From Asterias rubens (Eukaryota; Echinodermata; Asteroidea; Forcipulatida; Asteriidae): a DNA stretch of 64,000 nt. This document shows, piece after piece, positions 1-11,992 of the stretch. The notes below the pieces were generated by a model that did not search any database, had not been told where the DNA came from, and was given only the letters and a program-made list of their open reading frames with translations. Numbering within the stretch: position 1 is the stretch's first letter; the number at the start of each line of letters is the position of its first letter. The DNA is taken from assembly GCF_902459465.1 (NCBI RefSeq), contig NW_022985733.1, forward strand, positions 36,835 through 100,834, written 5' to 3'. Made by a program: the position numbers and the translations under genes.

Positions 1-224
1 ACTTTGAATACAATACTTTCAGATGCAGTTTTACCAAAGACTTGAAAACCCCCAAAACAAAAACAAACTAAATTGAAGTTGGAAATCTGACACCCGGAAT
101 ATGGTTGTTTAAATACAAGATTGTTGCATTCTTGTGCAGGCTGGCCACTCACATAACAATGTACAGATTAAATGCAAAGTGAATCCGTATTCAAACTTGA
201 TGTAAAATATGCAGTTATCATCCA

Positions 225-420
225 GACAACATTAACCCAATTTCATTAACCCAACCATGCTAAGCACAGACAAATCTTGCTTAACAGACCCTTGTTACCA
301 GCAAAAATTCCATTAAGTTTACATTGTTGCTAACCCTGGTGCCCCACAATTTTTTTTGCTTAGCAAAGAAATTTTCTAAGTACATGTAGTAGTTTTTGCT
401 AACAGCTTTATGAAATTTTG
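225..420. mobile_element. Partial gggcccaatttcat-family element
   Basis: Only the right end (aacagctttatgaaat) and the interior gcttagcaaag and ttaccagc words are clear. The left end has decayed. Confidence 0.55.
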
Positions 421-450
421 AAGTTTTGCCCAAATTCTAATTCATTGAGC

Positions 451-605
451 AGGGCTCTATTTCATAAAGCCTGTTAGCACAAAACTTGCTAAACACAGAA
501 TAATGTTGCTTAGCAGGATCAGGTTACCAGCCCAAATAACATTAAGTTTGCATTATCGTGGCTGGTGCTCGGCTAGCAAAAACAGCTTTATGAAATTGGG
601 CCCAG
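451..605. mobile_element. MITE-like element, gggcccaatttcat family
   Basis: The element begins like gggctctatttcataaag and ends ctttatgaaattgggccc, so the ends are inverted copies. The interior is rich in gcttagcag/ttgctaagc words. It is one of at least eleven copies or fragments in this window (others near 225, 2494, 8955, 10579, 20943, 30429, 31742, 40536, 46749 and 62789). No transposase is visible, so it is non-autonomous. Superfamily is not assigned. Confidence 0.8.
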
Positions 606-804
606 GTGTTAATGTGGGAAACCTTAATCATTTGTCACAGATGGTTCTAGTTTTCTTTATCTTTGCATAAAGTATGAAGCAGTACTCTTCGGTTTGGAGT
701 TGGGGTTGGGTTGGGGGGGGGGGGGGGGGGGGACAGAGAGGTATATGTCATCCTTGTAGTTCCAAGTAAGTGGAGGCAGGGAATTAGAGTGCTTCACAAC
801 CTTC

Positions 805-3800
805 TTAGAAACTGTCTTCTTCATCATCGGCCATTTCCTTGGCCAGCTCCAAATCTTGCTGCTCCCTCTCTCGACGTTCCTTTTTCAATCAGATGAAGAA
901 AAGAAATGAAACCATAAACTTAGCAGGACTCACTCACCATTAACAGCTAACCATTAACACTAGCCTGGTGTATATAGTAAAAACTGTAGTGGGCAAGTAT
1001 ACACCACCTCTCTTTAACGACGACGACACCTGTTCAAAATCTGGGCTAATAAATACAACGGCACTACTTTACGACTTATAACAACAATGCTCATATCAAG
1101 GGTAAACAAAAATTGTGGATAAAAAATAAAACCATTACATTTAATTTTTCTCACCTCAGCTGATTCCAGGTCTTTGTTGTATGACTTAGGAGGAAACCTC
1201 ATTGCCTATACAGAAAACACAAAATGTAAAAAATGTAAACAAAACTCACTAAAAATTAAGCTGAATCCCAAATGGTGTATTTATTTTAACTTCAGGTTGT
1301 CACAAAAAAAAGAAACCAATCTGTATGACAGAATAAAGCTGGGCTTGGACCAGGTGCCTGTTGATTAATAAACAAATGCTAAACCAACTGCACCATCAAA
1401 CCCCCTTATACATTGAATTGGATGAATATACATAATTTTTTTAATAGTTTTTTTCAATTGCACCGGACTCAAGCTCTTATGTTTCTGATAAGAAAAGTGT
1501 GGGTTTGAGTCCTGGTCTTGACACTTATGTCCTCAAGCCACTTAAAGCACTTGACCATAATTGCTGCACCCTTTGGATGGGACAAAAAGCTGTCACTCCA
1601 GTCCCTTGTGTAATGGCGTGTCATGGCCGAGCAGTAAAGAGCACCGGACTCAAGCTCTGGTGTTTGATCAGCAGAGTGTGGGTTCGAATCCCGGTCGTGA
1701 CACTTGCTACATAAAATTGGGGAGGTAGTGCTTTATGCTCTACCGGCCAGGCTTCGGATTAATGATACCCAAGCCTACATCCGTATGGATAGGGGTAACC
1801 TTGTTTCAGCCCTAAGAGTAGGTCGCAACGGCCTCTGGAAAAAAAATTATTGTAGCCCAAACCTTCAAGTGGCCTTCAGGCCTTGTGTGTCTGGCGACTT
1901 GCATATTATTTATAAAAAAAATTAAAAATAAAAAATAAAAATGCACAAACAAGAAACAAGCGCTAAATTAATCACAAGAACCATCTCTGCTTACACAGGG
2001 CTATCTAGAATCTAGTTAAATTTGTTGTTATGATTATGTCTGCTTACCTTGACAGCTTGATTGTGGATATCAAGACAGAAGCTGATTCTCTGATGGAAGG
2101 CGGCCATTGGTTCTCTTGTTGAGTAAATATCTACAGTCTCCTTGGAGCGAACATATCCTTTCTCATGCTCTATACTTGCTTCGATTACTCCATCTCGGAT
2201 TGCCTGTCAAGACAGATAGTAATCATAATCAAGATTACTCTACGAGTCAAAATAATGCATCTTGCGAATGAAACCTACAATCCCGGCCATATCCCGTTGG
2301 GCCACTGTCCCCTTTCAATGTTGGTTCCAAATGCTGCTCTTGGCCGGTCTTTAAGCCAACATTGAGCGGGGGATGGGGGGTGGGGGAGAAAATGTTTATT
2401 GTCAGTGAGAAGTGGACAGGGAAGGTGTTATATATCGTTAGGAATGGGTGGCCCAAACATTTTGCCTGGGATTGTAGTCAGTATATCAGACCAGGGACCA
2501 GTTTCAAAGAGCTGCTTTAATAGGCAACAAATATTGCCTAAACAATTTTCTGCTTAGCAGAAATGGGCAGGATACAGTCACAAAGTGTAAAGTGCGACAT
2601 GGTAGTTTGGCTGGTAACCTTATTCTGGTATACAAAAGTGCGTTGTGCTTAGCTACTTCTTGTGCTTAAGCAGTTCAATGAAATTGGGCCTTGGTTCCTC
2701 CTATCAGGGTGTGAAACCAGATCACTTTAAAACCATTTCATCTCTCCATTTATCAAAACGAAATCTTATTACCTTAGCAACAATAAACTCTGCATCTTCA
2801 GGGCTCTCAAGCTGTAGCTTCCTGGCAACATCCGATAAGGAGATTCTTGAGTAAGAGAGGCTTATCATACGCACTCCTGTCTTGATCACATTGTGATGAA
2901 GTCTTACAATCAGGGTGTAGGTACCATCAGATTGGAACTTAGGAGCAAAGTCCTTAAGAGTCTGGTTGAACAGATGCAGATTTCCTGTTCTCACACCTGA
3001 TGACAAAAAAGGATATCAAAAATTCATGTTTTGCAAGTAACAAAACCAAGAATGTTTTTCAAGTGCTTTTAGTACTGACATGGCAGGCAAAAACAATTAA
3101 TTTTCAACCCTACTTTCTTGAAGATGCTAGTTTCCTTTGAAAGATATTTCAAAGATAAGTTTATTATTTGAACTTTTTTTACGGTAAGGTAAACTGGGGA
3201 AATTGAACCGATGGTAACTGAGGTTAGCCTCAAGGTTTTTGGATACTACTCTTTGCAGTTAAGATTATTGTCTTACCCTGTGTAAGAAGCAAGTACGGTG
3301 CGAGTGCCTTCTGGTAAAACTTCTGTCTGAAGACGGCTCTGTCTGGAATCTCTCCAAGTAACAGCTGTACAGTTATAGCCAGCTTCTGAACCTACAAGGT
3401 GTTAGAAACAGTGTGTTAGAATTAGTAACAGTGGTCAAAAAAAGTATGTAAGCCGCCAGGGTTCACATCCAACCTTGGCCATCTGTAAGACTGACTAGAA
3501 CTCAGTAATAGCTGTACAGTTATAGCCAGCTTCTGAACCTACAAGGTGTTAGAAACAGTGTGTTAGAATTAGCAACAGTGGTCAAAAAAAGTATGTAAGC
3601 CGCCGGGGTTCACATCCAACCTTGGCCATCTGTAAGACTGACTAGAACTCAGTAACAGCTGTACAGTTATAGCCAGCTTCTGAACCTACAAGGTGTTAGA
3701 AACAGTGTGTTAGAATTAGCAACAGTGGTCAAAACAAGTATGTAAGTCGCCGGGGTTCACATCCAACCTTGGCCATCTGTAAGACTGACTAGAACTCAGT

Positions 3801-6800
3801 AACAGCTGTACAGTTCTAGCCAGCTTCTGAACCTACAAGGTGTTAGAAACAGTGTGTTAGAATTAGTAACAGTGGTCAATAAAAGTATGTAAGCCGCCAG
3901 GGTTCACATCCAACCTTAGCCATCTGTAAGACTGACTAGAACTCAGTAACTGCTGCATAGTTATAGCCAGCTTCTGAACCTACAAGGTGTTAGAAACAGT
4001 GTGTTAGAATTAGTAACAGTGGTCAAAAAAAGTATGTAAGCCGCCAGGGTTCACATCCAACCTTAGCCATCTGTAAGACTGACTAGAACCATAACTCAGT
4101 AACTGCTGCATAGTTATAGCCAGCTTCTGAACCTACAAGGTGTTAGAAACAGTGTGTTAGAATTAGTAACAGTGGTCAAAACATTTACCGAGGTATGCAA
4201 GCGGCCAGGGTTCACATCCAACCTAGCCATCTGTAAGACTGACTAGAACTCAGTAACTGCTGCATAGTTATAGCCAGCTTCTGAACCTACAAGGTATTAT
4301 AATACAGCAATGGTCAAGACATCTGCTGCAGTATGCAGTTCACATCCCACCGTAGCTGTCTGTAAGACTGTGTAGAACTCAGCAGGGGTTGCCCCTTAAC
4401 TTTTTCAGTGACAAGCCAGTAGGATCATAAAGTTCCTAAAGATCATATTAAAAACTGAACACAAAAAAAACCCGGTAACTTACTGTCTGTTTGAAGCCTA
4501 AAGCTGTGTATTGTGGTGCTTTTCGTAAAGCTTGTAAGAGATTCTTATGTGCCTCTGAGTATTCCAACTGGATTGCCTTAATACGACCTGTAAAAAAGAT
4601 GACAAAAACAAGGTTATTTTATTTAAATCAAAAGAAACAAATTCAGGGTTGGACTCTCACAAATGTTAACATTGATCATCCTTACAACAAAACTTCACCC
4701 CCAGGTTTGGGAGTATAGTTACGGGCTCTACATAGCAAAGCCAAATCGCTCTTTACCTCTTCAGATAAAACAGTATCCAAGAATTAAGACGGAGTGGTAC
4801 TTGCAAATTGATTAAGTTTGGTTTCAGCTCTGTATCCATAACTCAAACTCGGTACAGTGATTTACTTGGGACCCTTCCATTTACAATATCCAACACCATA
4901 TGATAACTCGGCCCAAACTGTTGGACTCAGATTATGGTGGTATTATCTTTGATGACAAAGTTTACCAAGGTACAAAAACTAATTAATGGCCCGACGTTTT
5001 GACCCAAACAGTCTCTCTCGGCGGCTATTGACGACACAACACACAGAAACAGGCAAACAGGTTCAACACTACTCACCGAGGTAGTAGAGAAACCTCGCCC
5101 ATTCATGATTTGATGCCTCTTCAGGGAAGGTAGACTTGGAAACCAGTTTGTCTGCCTGATCGTAGAGATTGTAATGGAGGTAGTTGCGCAGGAGCAGGTT
5201 CTGGAGGGTAGCTTGGGCTTCATTGTTGTGTCTGAGGGTAGAGGTGCGCAGTTTGGCATGCAGGAAACTAAAGACAGAAAGAAGAAGAAAACAAATTGCG
5301 TTAGATTTGTTTAATTGCCAAGGTTTTAATCAAGACAATGATAAGTAAGAGAGTAAATCTCTCTTAGGAGGAGTGTTGGCTCTGAAAAGAGCCCAGAACT
5401 GATACTTTAAGGAGGCAACAAAGGCAATTGCCTCTGTGCCCCCCGGTCATTGCCTTGGTGTCCTTGAAATGCTCCAGTTTAAAATTAGTAAACACACACC
5501 TTCTGACTTTATCCAGTTGACCGGTGAGCTCATACGCCCTGGAGTGGTAGAAGTAAGCCTTGGCAGAGAGTTGGTCTAGAGAGCGTCTGTTCTGGGCATC
5601 AATCTTTGACATCAGAAGGTCTGAACACTTTACAGCCTGGTAAAGAAAATAAAATCAAGTTTGGATCATTTTTTATGTAATGAAAGGGCAAGGCTATTGT
5701 CATTTTGCAAAGGGCACTTCCATTAGATAGTCTCAAAGTCAATGAGATTTTTTTAAGTAAGACCCAACATTGGGTAACAGTTGAACATCGTGCGTACCAA
5801 CAGGTACTTTTGTTTGACTTCAAGAATAACACTTAACAGCCAAAGTGATGATAAATTTGAGGTAGAAAACTTAGAAATAAAGTCAGAAATACTGATTTGG
5901 GAATAACGATTTCACCTAGTCTATATTTTTACCTCATCATATCTCTTTGTGTCAAGAAGGTGGACAACGACCAGAAGGTGAACATAAACATCAAGCTCCG
6001 GCAGAAGTTGACCGTTGGAGGTCTTGCTACTCCGAGGACGAAAGATTATGTTGTTATCCGTTGTATCCATTGGCTGCATTTAACAAAAGCAAAAGAAGAA
6101 CAAATTTGGCCTCTAGCTACCGGGCAATCTCTGTGGTCTAGTTGGTAAGATACTGCTCAAGAATCGCAAGGGTCGTGGGTTCGAATCCCACCAAAGTAAT
6201 ATGCCTGTGATTTTTTTTTCACAGGACTCAAGAAAATTACCGAGTATACAGTGCTAACAACTTCAAAAGTCCTCTCAAGAAATAAAACTTGAGTGGGATT
6301 TGAACTTTGAGCTCAGGATTAGCATGGCAGATCTCTACTGACTAGTAAGCCATCAAACCCTAATGCTGGTCGTCTCACAATTTTGTCAAGGTCTGCGTTC
6401 GTACCACTGTAAATGCTACCATTTGCTACTCATTTGTTTTTATGCTAAATTATTATATTTGATGTTTATTTTAAATGCTCTTGCACAACCTTTGAAACTT
6501 TTGTAAAAGGCATTTTGTAATTATATTATAGTTTATTCTAGGACCTGATCTAACCTCGTCTAAATATGTGATGAGCTTCTCTCTGGCTGCACTTGCGCTA
6601 GAGAAGTAACCCATGATGAGTTTACGCAGTACTCCATGATTCAATTTACGTCTTGACGAGGTCAATGCCCTGACGACCCTTGACATGTAGTTCTTTTCCT
6701 TGGACGACACAGCTTTTTCTATGTGTTTAACATGCTCCTTGAAATCTGAGGAAAACAAAATAACATTTTAATAACAATTAAATATTTTTTTGTATTTTTA

Positions 6801-7912
6801 ATTTTTGTTCTTCAAATAATTTTGACAACTACATGGCAAATTTCCTCTTCTTGTGTCACAACACACCAACTTATTTTGACTAAGATTGAATGGTCTGACC
6901 CTGTGATAAGAAACTATGGATCTACTGGCCTCTAGTCCTTGTACATTATTCACTTTGGCAATTGGATAAAGAAGGATTGGAACTGTACGGATTATTAAAT
7001 AAAGAAAATAAAACATTTTAAAAAGATCCATGGGTGAGGGACATGACAAATTTAATGAAATTATAAGCAAGAAACTTTCAAATGTTTAGGAACACTAAAT
7101 TTAGTCGAGTAACAAACCACGTACAACCAACATCCTCTCAAATTTTGAAAGTAGAGTACATGTATGTAGGCCCTACAACTTACAATTTACCAACAACAAA
7201 AAAACAGCTTAAAAACTAAGCCTTTCTTTGACTGAAAACTTGAGCATCATTTATCATCAGTTTAATTTAAAAATGGTCTTAGAAAAAACAAACAACAAAG
7301 GAAATTATAAAAACATTTGCATAAATGAACACCGCATGAAATAGTAATACAAAATGTGCAGAATAATGAAAAATTGTTTGTTGTAAGCTTTGCTTATTTT
7401 TTATAAATATTGACTAGTCATCAAACACACAGTCAAACTAGATAGAATAACTTAAGCTCATTATTCATCAGGCATTACAAAATGTCCAAACTGTCTATCT
7501 GAAAAGAATGGAGGAAAATTGAAAATCTGCGGAAACCTCTGATGTCGGAATTACACGAATTACCACTGACAGGTTCTACACAACCGGCAATTAACATTAC
7601 CATTTTACGCGTGAGTCAGCGAAATTGAACATTTTCAAAGCCCCAAAAATAACACTCCAGTTTATCTAAATGCAATAATCACTAAACCATATTCAGAAAT
7701 TAAGTGTATTAAGACAATTTATTGGATTAAAAGAAAATATTATTCACAAAAAGAACATTACAAGAAAGAAAAACGACGTTGAAAATATTACCGTCGAGTG
7801 TGATCATATCGGTTTCTTTCTTCGATGGGGCTTCTTCGACCGGTCCAGTTTCTCCATTTACTTTCACTGTGGCGTCGACCATCTCGACATCAGCAGACTT
7901 TTCCTTTCCCAT
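805..7912 (-). CDS. PSMD3: 26S proteasome regulatory subunit PSMD3 (Rpn3), 11 coding exons
   Basis: This is a non-ATPase subunit of the proteasome 19S lid. It is a PCI-domain scaffold and part of the horseshoe of lid subunits that positions the deubiquitinase. Coding exons in transcript order are 7912-7792, 6745-6555, 6073-5933, 5636-5500, 5267-5077, 4587-4484, 3391-3277, 2996-2773, 2203-2048, 1205-1155 and 879-805 (TAA at 807-805). All junctions are GT-AG and the phases join to 1506 nt, giving 501 aa against about 534 in human. Recognisable blocks include [14 protein letters not shown] near residue 80, [12 protein letters not shown], the PCI/winged-helix stretch [48 protein letters not shown] and the acidic end [10 protein letters not shown]. 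The start has an acidic, charged N-terminus ([13 protein letters not shown]) typical of the family. The first 35 nt of exon 7, with its acceptor, are copied in tandem upstream (3357-4320). No convincing poly(A) signal was seen below 805. The identification is very secure. Confidence 0.96.
1461..1610 (+). mobile_element. Decayed tRNA-derived SINE
   Basis: The segment has the caccggactcaagctct anticodon-arm segment and a B-box-like gggtttgagtcc, followed by a tail with cttgaccataattgctgcac. It precedes a better copy of a related tRNA-headed SINE at 1618. The head is diverged and lacks an intact A box. Confidence 0.6.
1618..1923 (+). mobile_element. tRNA-Leu(CAA)-derived SINE
   Basis: The head (1618-1703) folds as a class II tRNA. 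It has an acceptor stem GTGTCAT with near-complement GTGACAC, A box tggccgag, anticodon loop CTCAAGC (CAA), a long variable arm and B box ggttcgaatcc. The body carries ctctaccggccaggcttcg and tacatccgtatgga, shared with the copy at 63626, and ends in an A-rich tail. A shared body and A-rich tail mean a SINE rather than a working tRNA gene. It lies in PSMD3 intron sequence on the opposite strand. Confidence 0.85.
2275..2477. mobile_element. 203-bp MITE with ctacaatcccggc termini
   Basis: The terminal inverted repeats are ctacaatcccggcca at the left and the near-complement cctgggattgtag at the right. A second copy with the same interior (cctttcaatgttggttcca, aacattgagcggggg) lies at 35611-35814. 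There is no coding capacity. It sits in the PSMD3 intron between the exons at 2048-2203 and 2773-2996. Confidence 0.85.
2494..2696. mobile_element. gggcccaatttcat-family element
   Basis: The ends are diverged (gaccagtttcaaagagctg and cagttcaatgaaattgggcc) around the family interior tgcttagcagaaatgg. It lies in a PSMD3 intron. Confidence 0.7.
3357..4320. repeat. 147-bp tandem array carrying copies of a PSMD3 3' splice site
   Basis: Seven copies are anchored at 3364, 3511, 3658, 3805, 3952, 4105 and 4259. The first four spacings are exactly 147 bp, the last two 153 and 154. Each unit contains, on the minus strand, the acceptor and first 35 nt of PSMD3 exon 7, followed by about 110 bp of intronic sequence. 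The copy at 3391 runs on into the real exon. The others run into intron-derived sequence and reach an in-frame stop after about 40 codons. Copies nearest the real exon are the most alike; the last is truncated and decayed by about 4300. Confidence 0.95.
6111..6246 (+). mobile_element. tRNA-derived SINE, second family
   Basis: The head ctagctaccgggcaatctc leads into tggtctagttggtaagat (A box) and gggttcgaatccca (B box), then a body with the cctgtgat...tcacaggactc hairpin and tacagtgctaacaa. Other copies are at 14255-14395 (minus), 52178-52470 (minus) and in the compound structure at 55715-56225. It lies in PSMD3 intron 2. Confidence 0.8.
6746..7791 (-). other. PSMD3 intron 1
   Basis: About 1.05 kb of AT-rich intron between the start exon and exon 2. 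No coding exon, structured repeat or RNA gene was recognised; short open frames here resemble nothing known. Confidence 0.7.
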
Positions 7913-8339
7913 GTTTGTTTCTGTAAGTTTCAGTCGAAATTTAGAATCAATTTGATGTAGAATTTAGCTAATAAATGATACTTTTCTACATCAGGTCCAG
8001 CAGAAATTGCATTTGGCACGACCCGTTGTCGCATGCGTACGTCTACAACCTCGTACAACCTTGGTTACTTTTATGCAACGAATAAATATAGGAGAGAGTT
8101 GTTGTGACTCTGTTGTAAAGGTTGCAAGGATAAAACTATTAGTCACGACGGCTGTTTCATGTACCAAAAAACATAAAGCGAGGGGGGTGGCGTAAAATGG
8201 TGATGTGCCGCCCTCTAACGCTTTGTGTTCAACAAGAAGATTTCCTAACCCCAAAGCGCGCTAGCTATCCTGGAAGGAAAATAATGTACACAAAAAAGTT
8301 GACCAGAAAACGATGCAAACTTGGAACACATATTTTGCG

Positions 8340-8870
8340 GAGATGCGTTCCGTTGTGGCGGTTTCAACTTTCCGCCGTGTTCAGTTTTCCCGAATGACCA
8401 AATACGGTAACATTACGTCATGCGATGCCTGCGCACAGCAAGCAAAAGTAGTCAATTTTTAGTGCTGTATTGAGTCATCCGTGTTACTCTCAGGTAGCTG
8501 TCATGGCGGCGTCCAAGAGTACAACGAGCGGCGAACGCGTGGATCGTATGAGAGAATTTTGGTGTGGCACAAGCAGTGTGACCTGCTTAAGTTGTCGCAT
8601 GAATACGTGTAAAGATGGGGCAAGAGAATGTGACTAAACAGAAAAGAATCGTAATAATAAACAATTTGGGGTCACCGAGAGAACTACAGTACTCGCCAGG
8701 GTACTCGCGGCGGTATTCTGGCTACGTCACCCGGAAAACTGAGCACGCCGGAAAGCTTAAACCGTTCGAACAACGTGGTGAAATGTCCGGCTACGTCACC
8801 CGGAAAACTGAACACGGCGGAAGACTGAAACCGCCACACCGTGTTTGGGAGGAGGGACTCATTCATTTTT
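8340..8870. repeat. Inverted and direct repeats around ggctacgtcacccgg
   Basis: Two direct copies of ggctacgtcacccggaaaac (near 8720 and 8790) carry similar flanks (cggaagctt-like, aaaccg). An inverted, partly matching copy lies at 8345-8400 (gtggcggtttcaactttcc against the complement near 8820-8850). The outer arms are about 450 bp apart. It looks like a small foldback element or shared promoter-proximal repeat; each core contains a CRE-half-site-like acgtca. Confidence 0.6.
8503..8637 (+). CDS. Weak candidate first exon divergent from PSMD3
   Basis: A 44-codon frame starts with a good Kozak context (GTCATGG) and reads MAASKSTTSGERVDRM..., a composition typical of genuine N-termini. It lies about 590 bp upstream of the PSMD3 start and points away from it. 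Possible splice donors occur inside (for example ACGTGTAAAG near 8609). I could not recognise the product or find a matching downstream exon, and a CG-rich repeat follows immediately. It may be the first exon of a non-coding or unplaced divergent transcript, or chance. Confidence 0.15.
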   Translation: MAASKSTTSGERVDRMREFWCGTSSVTCLSCRMNTCKDGARECD

Positions 8871-8954
8871 ACATAAAAATGAGCTTCTTAGTTCTAGTCA
8901 ACGCCTTTCAGGCAACTATAAACGAACGATTTACCATAGTTCATTAAATCCGAG

Positions 8955-9125
8955 GGTCCAATTTCATAAAGCCCTTAGTCCCCCCCCCCAATAAGCACAA
9001 AATCTTGCTAAGCGCAGAAAAGCCTGCTTAGCAGAAACAGGTTACAAACCAACACTCCATGAAGGTTATACTGGTTTTTCACTGGTGTTCCACTCATTTT
9101 TTGCTCATCAAAGAAATTTACAGAG
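8955..9125. mobile_element. gggcccaatttcat-family element, right end decayed
   Basis: It begins gggtccaatttcataaagcc, includes tgcttagcagaaacaggtta and fades after ttgctcatcaaag. Confidence 0.65.
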
Positions 9126-10578
9126 CATTAGCAACATTTTCTACTTATGTTTGCCACTCTACAAATCGGGTTTTATACTCAACTTACTGTTACCATGGAG
9201 CAATTATCTGATACTCGTCCGGATACATAAATTACTTCCCTCATCCTCCAAATTCAGCACTTTTACACTAATTTGCTGACAAATCGAGTCCAGCATGCAA
9301 CAAACTATGTTTAGGGCCTATGACCCCCCGGTGTGCAGAACGTATCTACTACTGAACAGTTTGTTTTCACAGCAAGTTTGTTTCCGGCATTCAACCACTG
9401 TCAACGGGAACCGGCCCTAAGGTGGAATTATTGACAACACATAATACAATTGCAGAAGGGGGAACTTTGAGTAGGCCTAAATCTGTTTAAGGTCACTCAC
9501 TTTCCTATTAAGACAGTAATTACAAGAAGAGGGAATTAGTACAAAAGTGGCGATGAGTGCAAGCTGACGTTCTCAGGTCGCCGTAGGTAACCCATAAATG
9601 AAATGAAGCCCAAGATGACACGATTCATAACAAAATACTCAAGTGATTTTTTTCCCCTAAAGATAGTCATAGTGTAAGATGTTTCTCTTAATCAACTGTG
9701 CCATTCATCTTTTCAAACGAAAAAGTAAACACACTCTGTAAAATTGGGCTTACGATTATGCTAATTTGGATTGAGTGGACACAATCCATCTCCCCCAGTA
9801 AAATCAGCCGCGGGCCCCGTGTCACCCGCTCCTCCACTTAACCACTGTGTCACCGAGTCACGGGGCTCCTTCACCAAATGAACAGATGGTATTGGGAGAT
9901 AGCTGAAGTGGGGCAACGACGAGAGAGCAGGAATATATGCATCATAATGTTGCCATGGCAATGTGGGATGTATAAAGCACGAGGTTTGGATGACCCAAAT
10001 AAAAAAAAAAGTGAGATCAAATATCAGATGGCATAGATTAGATACAAAGAGAGCCCCTGGAAGAGCAAATCTTATTCATTCACAACTTTATCAGATGAAT
10101 TGAAAGGGTAGCCTGAGATGTTTGAGTGTAAAGAAGAACATGATAAGACACAATTGGATTCATTGGACACTGTGGCATCAAATTGTGTAATATTTTGGTT
10201 TCCGAAGAATGCAGATTGGCTTACAAAGAAACAACTTGGTGAACACTTCTTGGAATGTGTCGATATTCTTTCGAAAACAATCTATTTAAAAAGGCGTGTA
10301 TAATATTCAATCACAGTTGAAACGAAATTATGACGAACTAAAAATATCTTGACGTATATTATTTCGAAAACGGTGCATTTTAAAGTCACAATTCAGATCC
10401 AACCAGTTGAAATTAAATGACGACAAACGAGAAGGTCATTCGATCTTTTTAAAAAGACAAAGTGGAAACTAAGAGTAAATATAAATCTAACTTTGTAAAA
10501 GAAGGCTATCCATTGCATGGCATTGTGATTTCCAATACTCGTTATTTAATTGATTGTCGGTCTGACTTGAGTTGTCAG

Positions 10579-10760
10579 GGCCCGATTTCATAATAAGCAA
10601 CAAAACATGCTAAGCACAGAAAAATATTGCTTAGCAGAAACCAGCCAAAATTCCATAACAATTACACAGTTTTGACTGGTGCCCTATCTCATTTTTTGCT
10701 TAGCATAGACATTTCCAAAGCAGTACCTTTTGCTTAAAAGCTTCAAGAAATTGGGCCCGG
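10579..10760. mobile_element. gggcccaatttcat-family element
   Basis: The termini are gggcccgatttcataataag and cttcaagaaattgggccc, with interior ttgcttagcagaaacc. The copy is complete and in intergenic DNA. Confidence 0.78.
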
Positions 10761-11871
10761 ACAGAAGACAAAACGCTTAGAAGTTATTTACGAACTTTTT
10801 TAAAGAAGGCCTTAAAGAAGACTTATAACCAATTATGTTGAATAGCCTCATAGTTGAACTCCTTGGTACGTTGTAGAAGTAAAACAATTAATATTTCCTT
10901 CCTGCGAAAGGAATACTTAAATTCAAATGGCTTAAAGCTTGACGTCAAAGAATAAATAACAAACATGAAATCTTTCAGTAATGCGATTAAAACTTAATAA
11001 ATTTTGAATTTCAATTCCACCCCACTGTGGGGATTACAGATCTACACAAGTTAGAATGTCATACACTGGCGTACTATACACACGTTCTGCAAATTTAATG
11101 TCCCCTCCAAAATGATTAAAAGCAAATAAAACAGAAAAGGTAAATACCCGATTCCAGGTTAGAGACACTGTGAGGAATAAAAAACCAACAGCAATAACAT
11201 GTAGATAACGTACTCGGTGTAGAATAGTTTGTACAACTTAGTAAATATTGGCGGGAAGGCTTTGACAATCTCATTGCGATTGGTAATTATAATACAGCTC
11301 CGTATTTTTGTTGACACAATGTTTGATCCGCATTTTTTGTAGGTGGAGAAGGTTGCAAACGCAGCGACATAAACAAGTGGTTTACATTAATGAACATTTT
11401 AACTGCGATTTATAATCAAACACTAATTTTAATTTAGAGGACAACAACTCTCGGATGTTTATTATAGGGAAGATAAGGTAAGGTATCCATAAGGTTATCC
11501 ATAACCTTTACACAGTAGGCTCTTTCAGGTTTCAGCAATCAGGTTTAGAAGTCACGGTCACACTCCTCATCTTCACTATTATAGCCCACCCCCCTCTCTA
11601 CTTGAACCTCAGTTTTAATAAGGAGTGTTAAAGAGTGAAAACAAAGGTTAGTTTGTCTTGACCACCCACACATTAGTTACACTTTCTGTGAATCAAGGAT
11701 CTGACCATCTTGCTTGTCACGAAACGGTCTGTCAGTCATTCTTGGAAATGGAATGACCATCGCATAACAACAGAACAAAATAACCTTCGCATTTCTTGGA
11801 ATTTAGAAGTTTCTATGAACAATGGCGTCTCACTCACCGATCCTTGCCCATTGCTCTCAGTGGTGAGAACA

Positions 11872-11992
11872 ATAGACCTTTTCGCAAATACTGGGGCGCG
11901 CGCGTAAAGCTTGGAATTAGGTGCATTGTGGTCTAGCTGGTATCCAAATTTGATTCATATCTATCCCACAATGCACCTCATTCAACAGTCTA
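11872..11992. mobile_element. Small foldback element, atagacctt family
   Basis: It starts atagaccttttcgcaaat and contains an inverted pair around aggtgcattgtggtctag and its complement cacaatgcacct. It is related to the copy at 12687-12822; the right end is less clear. Confidence 0.6.

Larger units (their letters stand above)
1..804. other. Downstream flank of PSMD3: repeats and a G homopolymer
   Basis: No coding sequence is supported. The stretch holds two copies of the gggcccaatttcat inverted-repeat family (about 225-420 and 451-605) and a run of more than 15 G at 714-732. PSMD3 3' UTR probably occupies part of it, but no canonical AATAAA was found on the minus strand. Confidence 0.6.

Noticed and set aside
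714-732. Long poly-G run as a G-quadruplex element
   Set aside because: Homopolymer length is unreliable in assemblies and there is no adjacent G-tract pattern beyond the run itself.
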